NCBI RefSeq assembly: GCF_050269735.1
Contig: NZ_JBNNIX010000002.1
Coordinates: 679,620-743,619 of the forward strand
Source: Paenisporosarcina sp050269735
GTDB lineage: Bacteria > Bacillota > Bacilli > Bacillales_A > Planococcaceae
Direction: 5' to 3'
Length of the DNA: 64,000 nucleotides
Made by a program: the position numbers and the translations under genes. The notes under the pieces were generated by a model. That model did no database searches. It had not been told where the DNA came from and saw nothing but the letters and a program-made list of their open reading frames with translations. Below, piece by piece: positions 35,113-43,114 of the stretch (position 1 is its first letter; each line of letters starts with the position of its first letter).

Positions 35113-35639
35113 AAACTATTGTTTTTTTCAGTGTAGTAGGATTCGTAATTGTCCAAAGAATTATCGAACTGTTTGTCGCACGCAATAATGAAAGATGGAT
35201 TCGTGGACAGGGAGGCTATGAAGTTGGTGCGAAGCATTATCCATATATGGTCGGCATACACATTGGATTTTTCATCAGTCTAGTTTTGGAGTTTTTGGTT
35301 TTTGACAGAATGCCCCCTCCTATTTGGACTGTTCTGTTTATCATTTTTGTGGTGCTTCAGTTGATGCGTGTTTGGGTAATCACTTCACTGGGAAGGTTTT
35401 GGAATACAAAAATACTTGTATTACCTGGTGCCCATGTCGTAAAGAGAGGTCCATTTAGATTTTTGAGACATCCAAATTATGTCGTAGTTTCTCTGGAAAT
35501 TTTAGTCATTCCATTAATGTTCGGAGCATATTTCACAGCTCTGTTGTTTACGATATTAAATCTATGTATTTTATCTGTACGCATTCCAATGGAAGAAGCC
35601 GCTTTACGAGAAGTTACAAACTATACGGAAGTTTTTTAA
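35103..35639 (+). CDS. bpsB: Alkylpyrone O-methyltransferase BpsB (isoprenylcysteine methyltransferase family)
   Basis: A 178-aa integral membrane protein with four to five hydrophobic segments and the ICMT signature GPFRFLRHPNYVVV near the C-terminus. In B. subtilis BpsB methylates the alkylpyrones made by BpsA. The 10-nt overlap with bpsA supports joint function. The stop is followed by a decayed hairpin and the repeat pair. Confidence 0.93.
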   Translation: MAIETIVFFSVVGFVIVQRIIELFVARNNERWIRGQGGYEVGAKHYPYMVGIHIGFFISLVLEFLVFDRMPPPIWTVLFIIFVVLQLMRVWVITSLGRFWNTKILVLPGAHVVKRGPFRFLRHPNYVVVSLEILVIPLMFGAYFTALLFTILNLCILSVRIPMEEAALREVTNYTEVF

Positions 35640-35660
35640 TAGAACATGTAACAAGAAACA

Positions 35661-35690
35661 GGCTGACTCCATTGATGAGTGAGGCTTTCA
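35661..35690. repeat. Degenerate copy of the ytcJ-side terminator hairpin
   Basis: The 30-bp GGCTGACTCCATT(g)ATGAGT... segment is a near copy (27/30) of 36130-36159 in the same orientation. Here two C-to-G changes break the stem, so it is a damaged hairpin. The two copies bracket the GC-rich repeat pair. Confidence 0.6.
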
Positions 35691-35766
35691 GACTGATGAA
35701 AAAAAATATTAATTAACGTAACAGTATAAATATTCTCGTTCTTATTTTTGACACTCAATCAAAAAA

Positions 35767-35887
35767 GAAAGTGGTCGGCTATTCTTTCGCTTTCCGCGGA
35801 CGAAACGCCAGCCTCCTCGGCTCTGCCTGTGGGGTCTAGCTTGTTCCGTTTTTCCGCAGGAGTCTTCAGAAATAGCCGACCACTTTC
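35767..35887 (+). repeat. GC-rich palindromic repeat element A
   Basis: A 121-bp element bounded by a perfect 17-bp inverted repeat (35767-35783 with 35871-35887, GAAAGTGGTCGGCTATT). The interior is far more GC-rich than the flanks and contains CCGCGG...CCTCCTCGG...GGGGTC...CCGCAGGAGTC. There is no coding signal. The same skeleton appears inverted in element B, so this is a mobile or dispersed non-coding element. Confidence 0.75.
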
Positions 35888-35930
35888 CTACTTAAATATA
35901 TTGAAGAGAAACACTGACAGAAGCGCTTTC

Positions 35931-36055
35931 TGTTGATTGAATTGGAGGCGGCGACTTCAGCGGGAACAGCACGAGCTGAAGGCCCCGGAGTTACGTAGTG
36001 ACGAGGAGACTGAAGCCGTGCCCGCGAAACGCGTCCGCCGCAAAGGAAATCAACA
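35931..36055 (-). repeat. GC-rich palindromic repeat element B (inverted relative to A)
   Basis: A 125-bp element with terminal tgttgatt / aatcaaca and inner GGCGGCG / CGCCGC arms. Read on the minus strand it shows the element-A skeleton: GCGGGC, CTCCTCG, CCGGGGCC, GTTCCCGC, GAAGTCGCC. A and B are thus two diverged members of one family arranged head to head. The rest of 35640-36169 holds nothing else I can support. Confidence 0.7.
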
Positions 36056-36125
36056 TCTTCCTCTATGGGTACCTTTACAATGGTATGCAGGTATATTCAA
36101 TCATTTTATTGTTTGTCTACAATCT

Positions 36126-36159
36126 GAAAGGCTGACTCCATTAATGAGTCAGCCTTTCA
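36126..36159 (-). terminator. Terminator after ytcJ
   Basis: The stem aaggctgact / agtcagcctt lies 11 bp past the ytcJ stop. The tail is only moderately T-rich. Confidence 0.7.
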
Positions 36160-36169
36160 ACGTCAAACC

Positions 36170-37738
36170 TTATTTCTCAAATACAATCTCACCAGCAATG
36201 ATTGTTTTCACCACTTGTGCTTCAAGAACTTGTTCGTCTGGACCATCAAATAAATCTCGATCAAAGACGGTAAAATCAGCATCAAAGTTTTCTTGAATGT
36301 AACCCCGTTCCTTTTCCTTGCCAATCGCCCATGCACTGCCAATTGTATATAAAGCAACCGCATCATATCGACTCAGTTTTTCTTCTGGTTGATATCCCCC
36401 ATGAATTTCGCCGGGTTTCTTCCTTGCTATTGCCGCATATAAACCAAGTCGTGGATCTACTTCTTCAATTGGAGAATCAGAGCCTCCGCTGCATTTAATT
36501 CCACGTTTTAGAAGCTTATTCCATGCGTACGCCCAGTCAAGCCGCTTTTCTCCCAATCTTTCTTGTACCCAAGGAAAATCGGAAGGGACGAAACTCGGTT
36601 GTATATCCAAGACGATATCCAGTTTTTCAATACGCTCAACTAAATCCTCTCGCAGTACATTAGCATGAATCAATCGGTCACGTTTCCCTTTTGGTGCAGG
36701 ATGTTTTTCAATAGCGGACACAATCATATCCATCCCCATATCACCAATTGCATGTACAGCGACTGCTTCATCAAATGAACGTGCTTTTGAGACGAGTGCA
36801 TCTAGTTCATCTTGAGAATGAATGGACACACCTGAAGTTGACGTGTCGTCAGCATATGGCTCACTAAGCAGAGCAGTCCGCCCCCCTAGCGCACCATCAA
36901 TAAAGATTTTCATGGCACCTGGTTCAATCCAAGGTTCCTCGTAAGTTGCTTCATCCATCATTTTCTCAAATACTGTATGATGGCGCAGTAAATTCACACG
37001 GAATTTGCGGTCATTTCCGATGACTGTTTTAAATGCTTCCAACGGTCTGGTGTAATCTCCGTAATAACTCATATCCTCTGTATGAACGCCTGTAAAGCCT
37101 CTCGAAATCAAATCGGTCAAAGAAGTTTCCAATGAAGTAACTAATTGTGCGACAGAAACTTCAGGTATTTGCTTTTCAACAAAAGCCATTGCTCCATCCA
37201 ACAAGTACCCTGTTGGCTCTCCATGCTCATCTCTGATAATAACGCCATCTTCCGGATCTGGAGTATCTTTTGTTATTCCCGCTTTCTCTAAAGCTGCAGA
37301 ATTCACGATCATGGCATGTCTACATATGCGCTTCAATACAACTGGCGAAGTAGAAAGATCGTCCAATTCATATCGGGAAAGTATTTTTTTATTTTCAAAA
37401 TTATTCTCGTTCCAACCTTCTGCAATAAACCATTCATCTTTAGGGTGATCACTCAAAAGATTTTTAAGGTCTGACACCATTTCACTCGGAGACATATATT
37501 TCGATAAATCAATATAACGCAATTTATCTCCGTGACCAATCATATGTATATGACTATCTACAAATCCCGGATAGACAAAAGCCCCTGCTAAATCAACACA
37601 TGTATCGGCTCGCTTTTCCAACTCTTCAAAGTATCCAGTTTCGACGATTTTCCCGTTCTCTACTAAAACTGCCTCAACTGTATGATGTGAATCTTTCATT
37701 GTATAAAATGTTGCATGATGAAAACAAATCTTTGTCAT
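36170..37738 (-). CDS. ytcJ: Metal-dependent amidohydrolase YtcJ (Amidohydro_3)
   Basis: A 522-aa protein. Amidohydrolase metal ligands appear in GFVDSHIHMIGHG, the later His in HAIGDMGMD and catalytic Asp in GGSDSPIEEVDP, the YtcJ-like subfamily. It is cytoplasmic with unknown substrate. ATG 37736-37738 has GGAGGTGTC; the open frame extends 9 codons further without a ribosome site. It is separated from the malic enzyme gene upstream by a terminator. Confidence 0.9.
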   Translation of the reverse strand: MTKICFHHATFYTMKDSHHTVEAVLVENGKIVETGYFEELEKRADTCVDLAGAFVYPGFVDSHIHMIGHGDKLRYIDLSKYMSPSEMVSDLKNLLSDHPKDEWFIAEGWNENNFENKKILSRYELDDLSTSPVVLKRICRHAMIVNSAALEKAGITKDTPDPEDGVIIRDEHGEPTGYLLDGAMAFVEKQIPEVSVAQLVTSLETSLTDLISRGFTGVHTEDMSYYGDYTRPLEAFKTVIGNDRKFRVNLLRHHTVFEKMMDEATYEEPWIEPGAMKIFIDGALGGRTALLSEPYADDTSTSGVSIHSQDELDALVSKARSFDEAVAVHAIGDMGMDMIVSAIEKHPAPKGKRDRLIHANVLREDLVERIEKLDIVLDIQPSFVPSDFPWVQERLGEKRLDWAYAWNKLLKRGIKCSGGSDSPIEEVDPRLGLYAAIARKKPGEIHGGYQPEEKLSRYDAVALYTIGSAWAIGKEKERGYIQENFDADFTVFDRDLFDGPDEQVLEAQVVKTIIAGEIVFEK

Positions 37739-37770
37739 GATGACACCTCCACTTTGTATAAGCATAAAAC

Positions 37771-37810
37771 AAAAACCGTCTCATTCACAATGGAATGAAG
37801 ACGGTTTTCA
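37771..37810 (-). terminator. Terminator after malic enzyme gene
   Basis: The stem aaaaccgtc / gacggtttt with inner tcattc/gaatga, and T's on the minus strand. Confidence 0.9.
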
Positions 37811-37816
37811 ATTATT

Positions 37817-39124
37817 TTATTCTTGAGCTGCTTGTTCAACGGCTCTAGCAACTACTTGATGCACGGTCGGATCAAGTGGATTTGGAATTAAATCTCCTGG
37901 TTTTGTATGATTGGCAATCGCACGTGCAGCCGCCACTAGCATCGGGTAGCTAATATCACTCACACCCGCATTCAAGGCACCGCGGAAAATCCCTGGGAAT
38001 CCTAATGCATTATTGACTGATCTTCCATCCGCTGCAAAAGCAGCACCTGCAGCCAACGCATCCTCAGGTGTTATTTCGGGATTTGGATTGGAAAGTGCCA
38101 AAATAATCTGTCCTGGACGAACCATTTCCGGCTTAATGAGACCGGCAACTCCCGTGGTCGCTACGACGATATCACATGTCGCCATAAGCTTTTCTAAAGA
38201 GTCGAGTGTTTGCCCACCATAGTTTTTGAGGCGATCCAACGCCTCCACTTGACGGTCAATTCCGTACACTTCTTCCACGCCATAAGCCATCAACATACGA
38301 CAAATCGCAAGTCCGGCAGCACCTAATCCAATTTGGCCAATGACAGCTTTCTTCGGATCCACGCCTGTAGAACGACAAGCAGATAAAACAGATGCCAAAG
38401 TAACGACTGCCGTTCCGTGTTGATCGTCATGCATGACTGGTATGTTCAATTCTTTTTTCAGGCGTTCTTCAATTTCGAAACAATGTGGTGAACCGATATC
38501 TTCAAGCAATATCCCACCAAAGCCTTGGTGAATATGTTTAACCGTTTCTACCACAGCGTCTGGATCACTCGTATCCAGTAAAATAGGAACTCCACTTATG
38601 CCAGCGAACTGATCGAATAAAACGGATTTCCCTTCCATTACCGGCATTCCAGCTACAGGACCAATATTTCCAAGACCTAAAATGGCTGTTCCGTCTGTTA
38701 CGATGGCCACTGTGTTGCCAATACTTGTGAAATAACGTGCTTTTTGAGGGTCTGCTTGAATATCTAGGCAAACGCTTGCAACACCTGGCGTATAAATACG
38801 TTGTAAATCGCCTAATGAACGAACATCAATCCGGCTCTTCATTTGGATTTTTCCGCCTTCATGCGCTTTTAGAACATCATCCGTAATGGCATGAATTTCC
38901 ACATTTTCCAGCGCTCGTACATTTTCAATTACTTGCTCCAATTGTTCAAAGCTTTTACAATTCACGCTGATGTCACGAATCGTTGAAAGTGTACCGTTTT
39001 TGATTGTCGTGATGTCTCCAATACCTCCACCAGCCGCACCAATCGCCGTTGCCACTTTAGCAAAGTTCCCTGGTTTTGACGGTGTTTCTACAATTAACGT
39101 ACGAATTATATCTTGAAGTGCCAT
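37817..39124 (-). CDS. NAD-dependent malic/malolactic enzyme with N-terminal ACT domain
   Basis: A 435-aa protein. An N-terminal ACT domain (RTLIVETPSKPGNFAKVATAIG, about 9-80) precedes the malic-enzyme N domain (IYTPGVASVCLDI, GLGNIGPVAGMPVMEGK) and the NAD-binding domain (GLGAAGLAICRMLM). This layout matches B. subtilis MleA (YqkJ) rather than YtsJ, although YtsJ also has a yt-region name. It converts malate to pyruvate (or lactate) and CO2. The ACT domain suggests amino-acid or other small-ligand control. ATG 39122-39124 has AGGAGG. Confidence 0.88.
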   Translation of the reverse strand: MALQDIIRTLIVETPSKPGNFAKVATAIGAAGGGIGDITTIKNGTLSTIRDISVNCKSFEQLEQVIENVRALENVEIHAITDDVLKAHEGGKIQMKSRIDVRSLGDLQRIYTPGVASVCLDIQADPQKARYFTSIGNTVAIVTDGTAILGLGNIGPVAGMPVMEGKSVLFDQFAGISGVPILLDTSDPDAVVETVKHIHQGFGGILLEDIGSPHCFEIEERLKKELNIPVMHDDQHGTAVVTLASVLSACRSTGVDPKKAVIGQIGLGAAGLAICRMLMAYGVEEVYGIDRQVEALDRLKNYGGQTLDSLEKLMATCDIVVATTGVAGLIKPEMVRPGQIILALSNPNPEITPEDALAAGAAFAADGRSVNNALGFPGIFRGALNAGVSDISYPMLVAAARAIANHTKPGDLIPNPLDPTVHQVVARAVEQAAQE

Positions 39125-39308
39125 AATTTCCTCCTATAATTTTCTTACTTACATAAGAAAAAGTCATTCGTCAATTATAGCAAATTAGACGGTCTATTAT
39201 TAGTCCTATTTACATTCTTTTTTATGTAGTGTAATGCCACTAAAAATAAAAAAGGCCCTATAGAGAGCCCTAGAATTATATAACGTATGACTTTTTTATT
39301 AGTCTATT

Positions 39309-39809
39309 CTATTCCAGTGCTTTTTTCTTAATATCTGGACTGTGATTTACCTTTGGACTATTTATCTGTTGATTAGTTAATGTATTTGTTGTATTGGTTG
39401 GTTTGATCAGTATCTCTTTGTTTGTAGGTGAATCATTGTTTTGTTCAGTAACAAGAAATGGCGGTTCATCTAACAGGGCTGATTGGTTATTAGTTGTATA
39501 GACTTCAGATTGATTTCTATTGGTATTTTTATAATTCACCAGTCCAGCAACCATTATTTTTACTTGCTTATCACGAAATTGATGAACTGCCGCTTCAAGG
39601 TTATCCTCAGATGCCGCAATCAAAATTTCAATTTGGTTGAACACTGTTTGAAAATCAATAACTGATGTATATCCTAACTCAATAGTTTTCTTTTGAATTG
39701 AATCAATATTTTGTAGAGAGTACTTGGAGCCTAAACCACCCGTTCCAATAATAAATCCTGCACTAAACAATAAACTAGATAAAAAAATTATTAATAGTGT
39801 TTTTTTCAT
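39309..39809 (-). CDS. Small secreted protein of unknown function (cluster member 4)
   Basis: A 166-aa protein from ATG 39807-39809. N-terminal signal or anchor segment (KKTLLIIFLSSLLFSAGFIIG), then a helical region to about residue 95, then a long Asn/Thr/Pro/Ser-rich, probably disordered tail. No family recognised. It is last in a run of four same-strand exported proteins (39309-42022). A strong terminator (39885-39938) and another (39985-40012) lie upstream, so it likely has a separate promoter. It lacks the L-x-x-W-(Y/F) motif seen in the other three. Confidence 0.7.
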   Translation of the reverse strand: MKKTLLIIFLSSLLFSAGFIIGTGGLGSKYSLQNIDSIQKKTIELGYTSVIDFQTVFNQIEILIAASEDNLEAAVHQFRDKQVKIMVAGLVNYKNTNRNQSEVYTTNNQSALLDEPPFLVTEQNNDSPTNKEILIKPTNTTNTLTNQQINSPKVNHSPDIKKKALE

Positions 39810-39884
39810 AAATACACACACCTTTCCAATAACTATTACTATTATTTCCAAATTCATATGGATTTATAACTGAACTAAATTGCA

Positions 39885-39938
39885 CAAAAAAGAACCTTTT
39901 AGGTACCTGCCCACAGACAGGTCGACCCAAGAGGTTCT
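39885..39938 (-). terminator. Branched terminator upstream of the 166-aa gene
   Basis: The outer stem agaacct / aggttct encloses an inner acctg/caggt hairpin, followed by TTTTTT on the minus strand. It is a second barrier after the hairpin at 39985-40012. Confidence 0.75.
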
Positions 39939-39984
39939 CGAGTAATTTGTTATGAATGAATCTTTATTAGAAAATAACCAAAAT

Positions 39985-40012
39985 AAAAAAAGACTCTCAC
40001 TCGAGAGCCTTT
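39985..40012 (-). terminator. Terminator after the 224-aa gene
   Basis: The 7-bp stem gactctc / gagagcc (one G-U in RNA) has a 4-nt loop and a run of seven T's on the minus strand. Confidence 0.8.
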
Positions 40013-40019
40013 GGTGGGA

Positions 40020-40694
40020 TTAGTTATTTTCTGAAGCTTCTTTAACCTCTTCTACAATAATCGTTTGGTCTGCCTGAACATTTTCAACAACTGTTGAAGC
40101 TGTTGCATCCGATTTCAGATTATCCACAGGCCCCGCAATAGGAGCAGGATTAGGTGTTGAAGTTGCAGGAACGTTTGCCGGTTCAGTTATCCCTGCTTCC
40201 CCCTGATTTTCTTTGTTTGCCGATGTATTTTCCTTTTCAGGGGCTACATTTACCGCTTTTTCCATTTGAGCAATTGCTTCGTTCATGATTGAATTAATTT
40301 CTGAAGTGATTTTACCTTTTTGCTCAGTATTGTCAATTTTTAAATTCACAATCAAATTATTTGCATACTTTCTAAGTGATGCTATACGATTAGACTTTTG
40401 TTGTTCCGTAAATTCATCCAGTTCGCTTTCAGCAGAAGCCATTTCGTTTTTCAATTCTGCTTTCAATTGAGTTAAAAGCATTGTTTTTTCATCCGTTATC
40501 GCTTTATCAATTTCCTTTATGGATTCTGATTCTTTATTTTTGAACCAATTAATCAAAAGCGTGCTTGCATCTGCATCGGCAAAGGAAGTTTTCACTCCAC
40601 TGCCCACACCAAGACTTAGTACAACCGCTGCCACTAAAATAACTATCTTTTTTCTCGTTTGTATCTTTTTATATTTCTCAAGTCTGCTTAGCAT
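40020..40694 (-). CDS. Secreted coiled-coil protein of unknown function (cluster member 3)
   Basis: A 224-aa protein. A basic start (RLEKYKKIQTRKK) and a hydrophobic core ending ...TSFADA form a signal peptide or anchor, about 1-41. Then comes DADASTLLINWFKN, a central K/E-rich coiled coil (about 60-150) and a Pro/Ala/Thr/Glu-rich tail. Right after the export signal it shares (D/N)A-x-x-x-L-x-x-W-(F/Y) with the 256- and 144-aa neighbours, which suggests common ancestry. ATG 40692-40694 has TGGAGG. Function unknown. Confidence 0.75.
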   Translation of the reverse strand: MLSRLEKYKKIQTRKKIVILVAAVVLSLGVGSGVKTSFADADASTLLINWFKNKESESIKEIDKAITDEKTMLLTQLKAELKNEMASAESELDEFTEQQKSNRIASLRKYANNLIVNLKIDNTEQKGKITSEINSIMNEAIAQMEKAVNVAPEKENTSANKENQGEAGITEPANVPATSTPNPAPIAGPVDNLKSDATASTVVENVQADQTIIVEEVKEASENN

Positions 40695-40760
40695 GTCGTA
40701 GCCTCCAGTTACAACAATAAGGACCCCGAACTACGAGGTCCCTAATTATTATTTAAATTA

Positions 40761-41531
40761 TTATCGGATACTGTTTACAATTGCATCCATTTCAGCTTTA
40801 GCTTTATTTTCTAATTCAAGTGCTTTATCCGCAATTAGTTTTTGATGATCTGCTACTAATTTTTGTTGCAATGCAGTAATGGTGGATAGAATTTCACTTA
40901 CTTTAGTATCCATCATTAATTTGATTTCGGTAGCTGTCAAATCTTTTTCCGAATTCAATTTCGCTCTTAAGTCAGACTTTGCCCGGTCAATGGCTGCTTG
41001 TAACTCATTCTTAGCGTTAGTAGTAGCTAGTTCAAGATCTGTACTAACAGATGCTAATGCTTTACCACCAACATCACTTGTACGTTTATTCAAATCATCA
41101 GTAGCAAGTTTTAGCGCAGCCTTTGTTTTACCCTCAAAAATTGCATTAGCTCCTAAAGAGATTTCATCGAATTGAGCTTCCATGCCAGCTAATAATTCTG
41201 TATTTTTAGCGTTAATAGCAGTAATATGCTCGTCTTTTGCAGTTTTAATATTTGTTTGAGCTGATGTTTTAGATGAGTCTCTTGTATTATTTATGCTAGT
41301 AGTAGCACTACTTTGCAATTTAGAGTAATCAGTCGAAAATTGGAATAATTTACCTACACTGTAAACTCCTGTGTCAATTCCTAAAGACAAAGCTGTTTTG
41401 CCGAACTCCAGTGTGTACCATCTTCCTAATTGATCACCAGCGTTAGAATTAGCAAATGCCGTGCCTGCTCCTGCTACTAGTGCCAATGTTACTGTTCCTG
41501 CAATTACTTTACCTTTGAGTGTTTTTAACAT
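40761..41531 (-). CDS. Secreted coiled-coil protein of unknown function (cluster member 2)
   Basis: A 256-aa protein. The signal peptide is about 1-28 (ALVAGAGTAFA), followed by NSNAGDQLGRWYTLEFGKTALSLG. A long Ala/Lys/Asp/Thr-rich helical region reaches the C-terminus, probably one extended coiled coil. There are no cysteines or catalytic motifs. ATG 41529-41531 has AAAGGGG. It follows the 144-aa gene by 56 bp, with an AT-rich hairpin between, and precedes the 224-aa gene by 66 bp. Likely co-transcribed with at least one of them. Function unknown. Confidence 0.78.
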   Translation of the reverse strand: MLKTLKGKVIAGTVTLALVAGAGTAFANSNAGDQLGRWYTLEFGKTALSLGIDTGVYSVGKLFQFSTDYSKLQSSATTSINNTRDSSKTSAQTNIKTAKDEHITAINAKNTELLAGMEAQFDEISLGANAIFEGKTKAALKLATDDLNKRTSDVGGKALASVSTDLELATTNAKNELQAAIDRAKSDLRAKLNSEKDLTATEIKLMMDTKVSEILSTITALQQKLVADHQKLIADKALELENKAKAEMDAIVNSIR

Positions 41532-41587
41532 TTGAATGTCCCCTTTGTGGTTGGTTTTTGAATGAATTTGCTAAATTCATTTGAATA

Positions 41588-42022
41588 TTAGTCATTTAAT
41601 ACATCTGCCAAAACTTCTTCAATGCTTTGTTCAAGATCTTCTTCAATATCCTCATTCGTATTTGCTCTTTTTGAAGATACTTTGAGGTTTTCAGCTTTTA
41701 ATTCTGAAACTGTTTGTTCCAAGCGATTTACTGAATCGATTTGGTATTGTTCAATCTCAGAGATTGCTTCACTAATACGTTTTTGTGTGAAGCTGGTAAG
41801 CGAGCTATCAAAAGATTGCTGGGCTTCGCTTGCAAAGATTTTAACGTTCGAAAGCGTTTCCCTGAGTCCAGCGCCTAACTCTACTCCAACCTGAGTACTT
41901 ACACTTTGAAATGAATGTTCATACCAATTAGAGAGTTTGGTTGCCGAATCGGCTTTTGCATAGATTGTCCCTGCACCAATAAGTACAGAGGATGCCATTA
42001 TAATTCCAAGTATCTTTTTCAA
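41588..42022 (-). CDS. Secreted coiled-coil protein of unknown function (cluster member 1)
   Basis: A 144-aa protein. The signal peptide is about 1-22 (GIIMASSVLIGAGTIYAKA), then ADSATKLSNWYEHSFQSVSTQVG and a helical, Ser/Glu/Gln-rich region ending in an acidic tail (EDIEEDLEQSIEEVLADV). It is first in the four-gene run. Upstream, 42023-42550 contains a TATAAT with an 18-bp palindrome against it and no other gene. Function unknown. Confidence 0.78.
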   Translation of the reverse strand: MKKILGIIMASSVLIGAGTIYAKADSATKLSNWYEHSFQSVSTQVGVELGAGLRETLSNVKIFASEAQQSFDSSLTSFTQKRISEAISEIEQYQIDSVNRLEQTVSELKAENLKVSSKRANTNEDIEEDLEQSIEEVLADVLND

Positions 42023-42174
42023 TAATTCCTCTCCCTCCCAATTGTCTGTACAATTCTTTCAAAACTTGTAAGTTACAATTGGAGCTAATAGTTGATGCGA
42101 TTTCTGTTACGAATAAGCTGTATTGAAAGATGGATTCATTCTACCTCTCCCTTCTGGCCTAAAGACCAGAATAA

Positions 42175-42201
42175 ATTATAGTAAAAGTGAAATTTCACTT
42201 T
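42175..42201 (-). promoter_or_regulatory. TATAAT with adjacent 18-bp perfect palindrome
   Basis: On the minus strand TATAAT (42180-42175) is preceded by the perfect palindrome AAAGTGAAATTTCACTTT (42201-42184), which occupies the spacer/-35 region; no good -35 is visible. A hairpin ttctgg/ccagaa follows. This looks like an operator-controlled promoter for the secreted-protein cluster. 42202-42550 is AT-rich with nothing else I can assign. Confidence 0.5.
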
Positions 42202-42550
42202 ATACCCGTTTAATAAATTACAATAATTACTAATTAATTAGTTAATATTATTCACCTTAAACACAATATTAATAACTATTCAGCTGTCTATTGAATCAAT
42301 TTGCCTACTACATTAATTTAAATCATAAGAAATTATTAGTACATAAGAGGTTTTGTAAGCTTCTGTCGATTTCATCAGTTTGTTTGTTGCTAAAAGTCGA
42401 AACAATCAAAAAAATCAAATTCTCTTAGTTAAATGTATTTAGTCAATTTGTTTTTTCACTTTTCCAACGACTAAGAATCGGACTTTATTCCCACAAAAAA
42501 TCACTAACATTGAGCATTATTACCAAAAATGAATGATTTTATTACTAATG

Positions 42551-42584
42551 TAAAAAACTTCTTTCACTAATTGTGAAAGAAGTA
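42551..42584 (-). terminator. Second terminator downstream of the 83-aa gene
   Basis: A perfect 11-bp stem acttctttcac / gtgaaagaagt with a 5-nt loop and TTTTTT on the minus strand. It is in tandem with 42613-42648. Confidence 0.85.
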
Positions 42585-42612
42585 TCTAGTTCTATTAACG
42601 GTGCAAAATTAA

Positions 42613-42648
42613 AAAAGATGGCTACGGAACATCCATAGCCATCTTTTG
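42613..42648 (-). terminator. Terminator after the 83-aa gene
   Basis: The stem aaaagatggcta / tagccatctttt is followed by T's on the minus strand, 4 bp from the stop. Confidence 0.88.
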
Positions 42649-42651
42649 TAT

Positions 42652-42903
42652 TTAACTTGAAGATTTTAAGTTTTTAAATCCAAGAACCATTTGTGCAATA
42701 AATGCCAATCCACAAAATACGATGGCCAAATAGCTAATCCAGTCCAGTGGATCCAGCATCAAAGTGCGAGTGAATAGTAAGCCCATAAGTAATGCGATAG
42801 CGAAATTCACCAGATATGTTTTGCTAGTATGTGAAAATTTTTTCATGATAACAAACACAGCTATTGCCGAGATGATGATAAGAAATGTTAAAGTCGTAGC
42901 CAT
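42652..42903 (-). CDS. Small membrane protein, unknown function
   Basis: An 83-aa protein with three hydrophobic segments (about 4-20, 30-47 and 55-76), so a predicted three-pass membrane protein. ATG 42901-42903 has AAGGGG. It is monocistronic, bounded by terminators on both sides. No family recognised. Confidence 0.75.
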   Translation of the reverse strand: MATTLTFLIIISAIAVFVIMKKFSHTSKTYLVNFAIALLMGLLFTRTLMLDPLDWISYLAIVFCGLAFIAQMVLGFKNLKSSS

Positions 42904-42940
42904 TAGTAATCCCCTTTTTAATTAACTATAACAGAAAAAA

Positions 42941-42968
42941 ACATCGCCCAACCTGTGTTTGGCGATTG
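42941..42968 (-). terminator. Terminator with no intact gene upstream
   Basis: The stem atcgcc-caa / ttt-ggcgat with a T run on the minus strand follows the short ORF fragment at 42973-43044, suggesting it once served a longer gene. Confidence 0.7.
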
Positions 42969-42972
42969 AACA

Positions 42973-43044
42973 TTAACTCTTCAGGTTTTCATTGTTTAAG
43001 TTGTCATTGTATTCAATCCAGTAATCAGCATTTTTAATGCCTGA
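42973..43044 (-). pseudogene. Possible C-terminal remnant of a decayed gene
   Basis: The frame SGIKNADYWIEYNDNLNNENLKS-stop is protein-like, begins after an in-frame TAG, has no start codon or ribosome site, and ends 5 bp before an intrinsic terminator. The upstream sequence (43045-43114) does not continue it. Best read as the tail of a lost gene; it could be chance. Confidence 0.3.
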
Positions 43045-43114
43045 CTATAGAAACATACATAAACCAGCCTATTACATGAAGAGATTTTCGATATCCGCAA
43101 GTTCCGTCTATGAA

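Noticed and set aside
35748..36296. Plus-strand frames across the GC-rich repeat elements
   Set aside because: Their open length follows from the GC-rich repeats. They contain the palindromes and the end of ytcJ in antisense.
39245..39285. Hairpin ggccctatagagagccct as a terminator of the 166-aa gene
   Set aside because: The arms are direct-like (gccct twice) rather than complementary; only a very weak stem can form.
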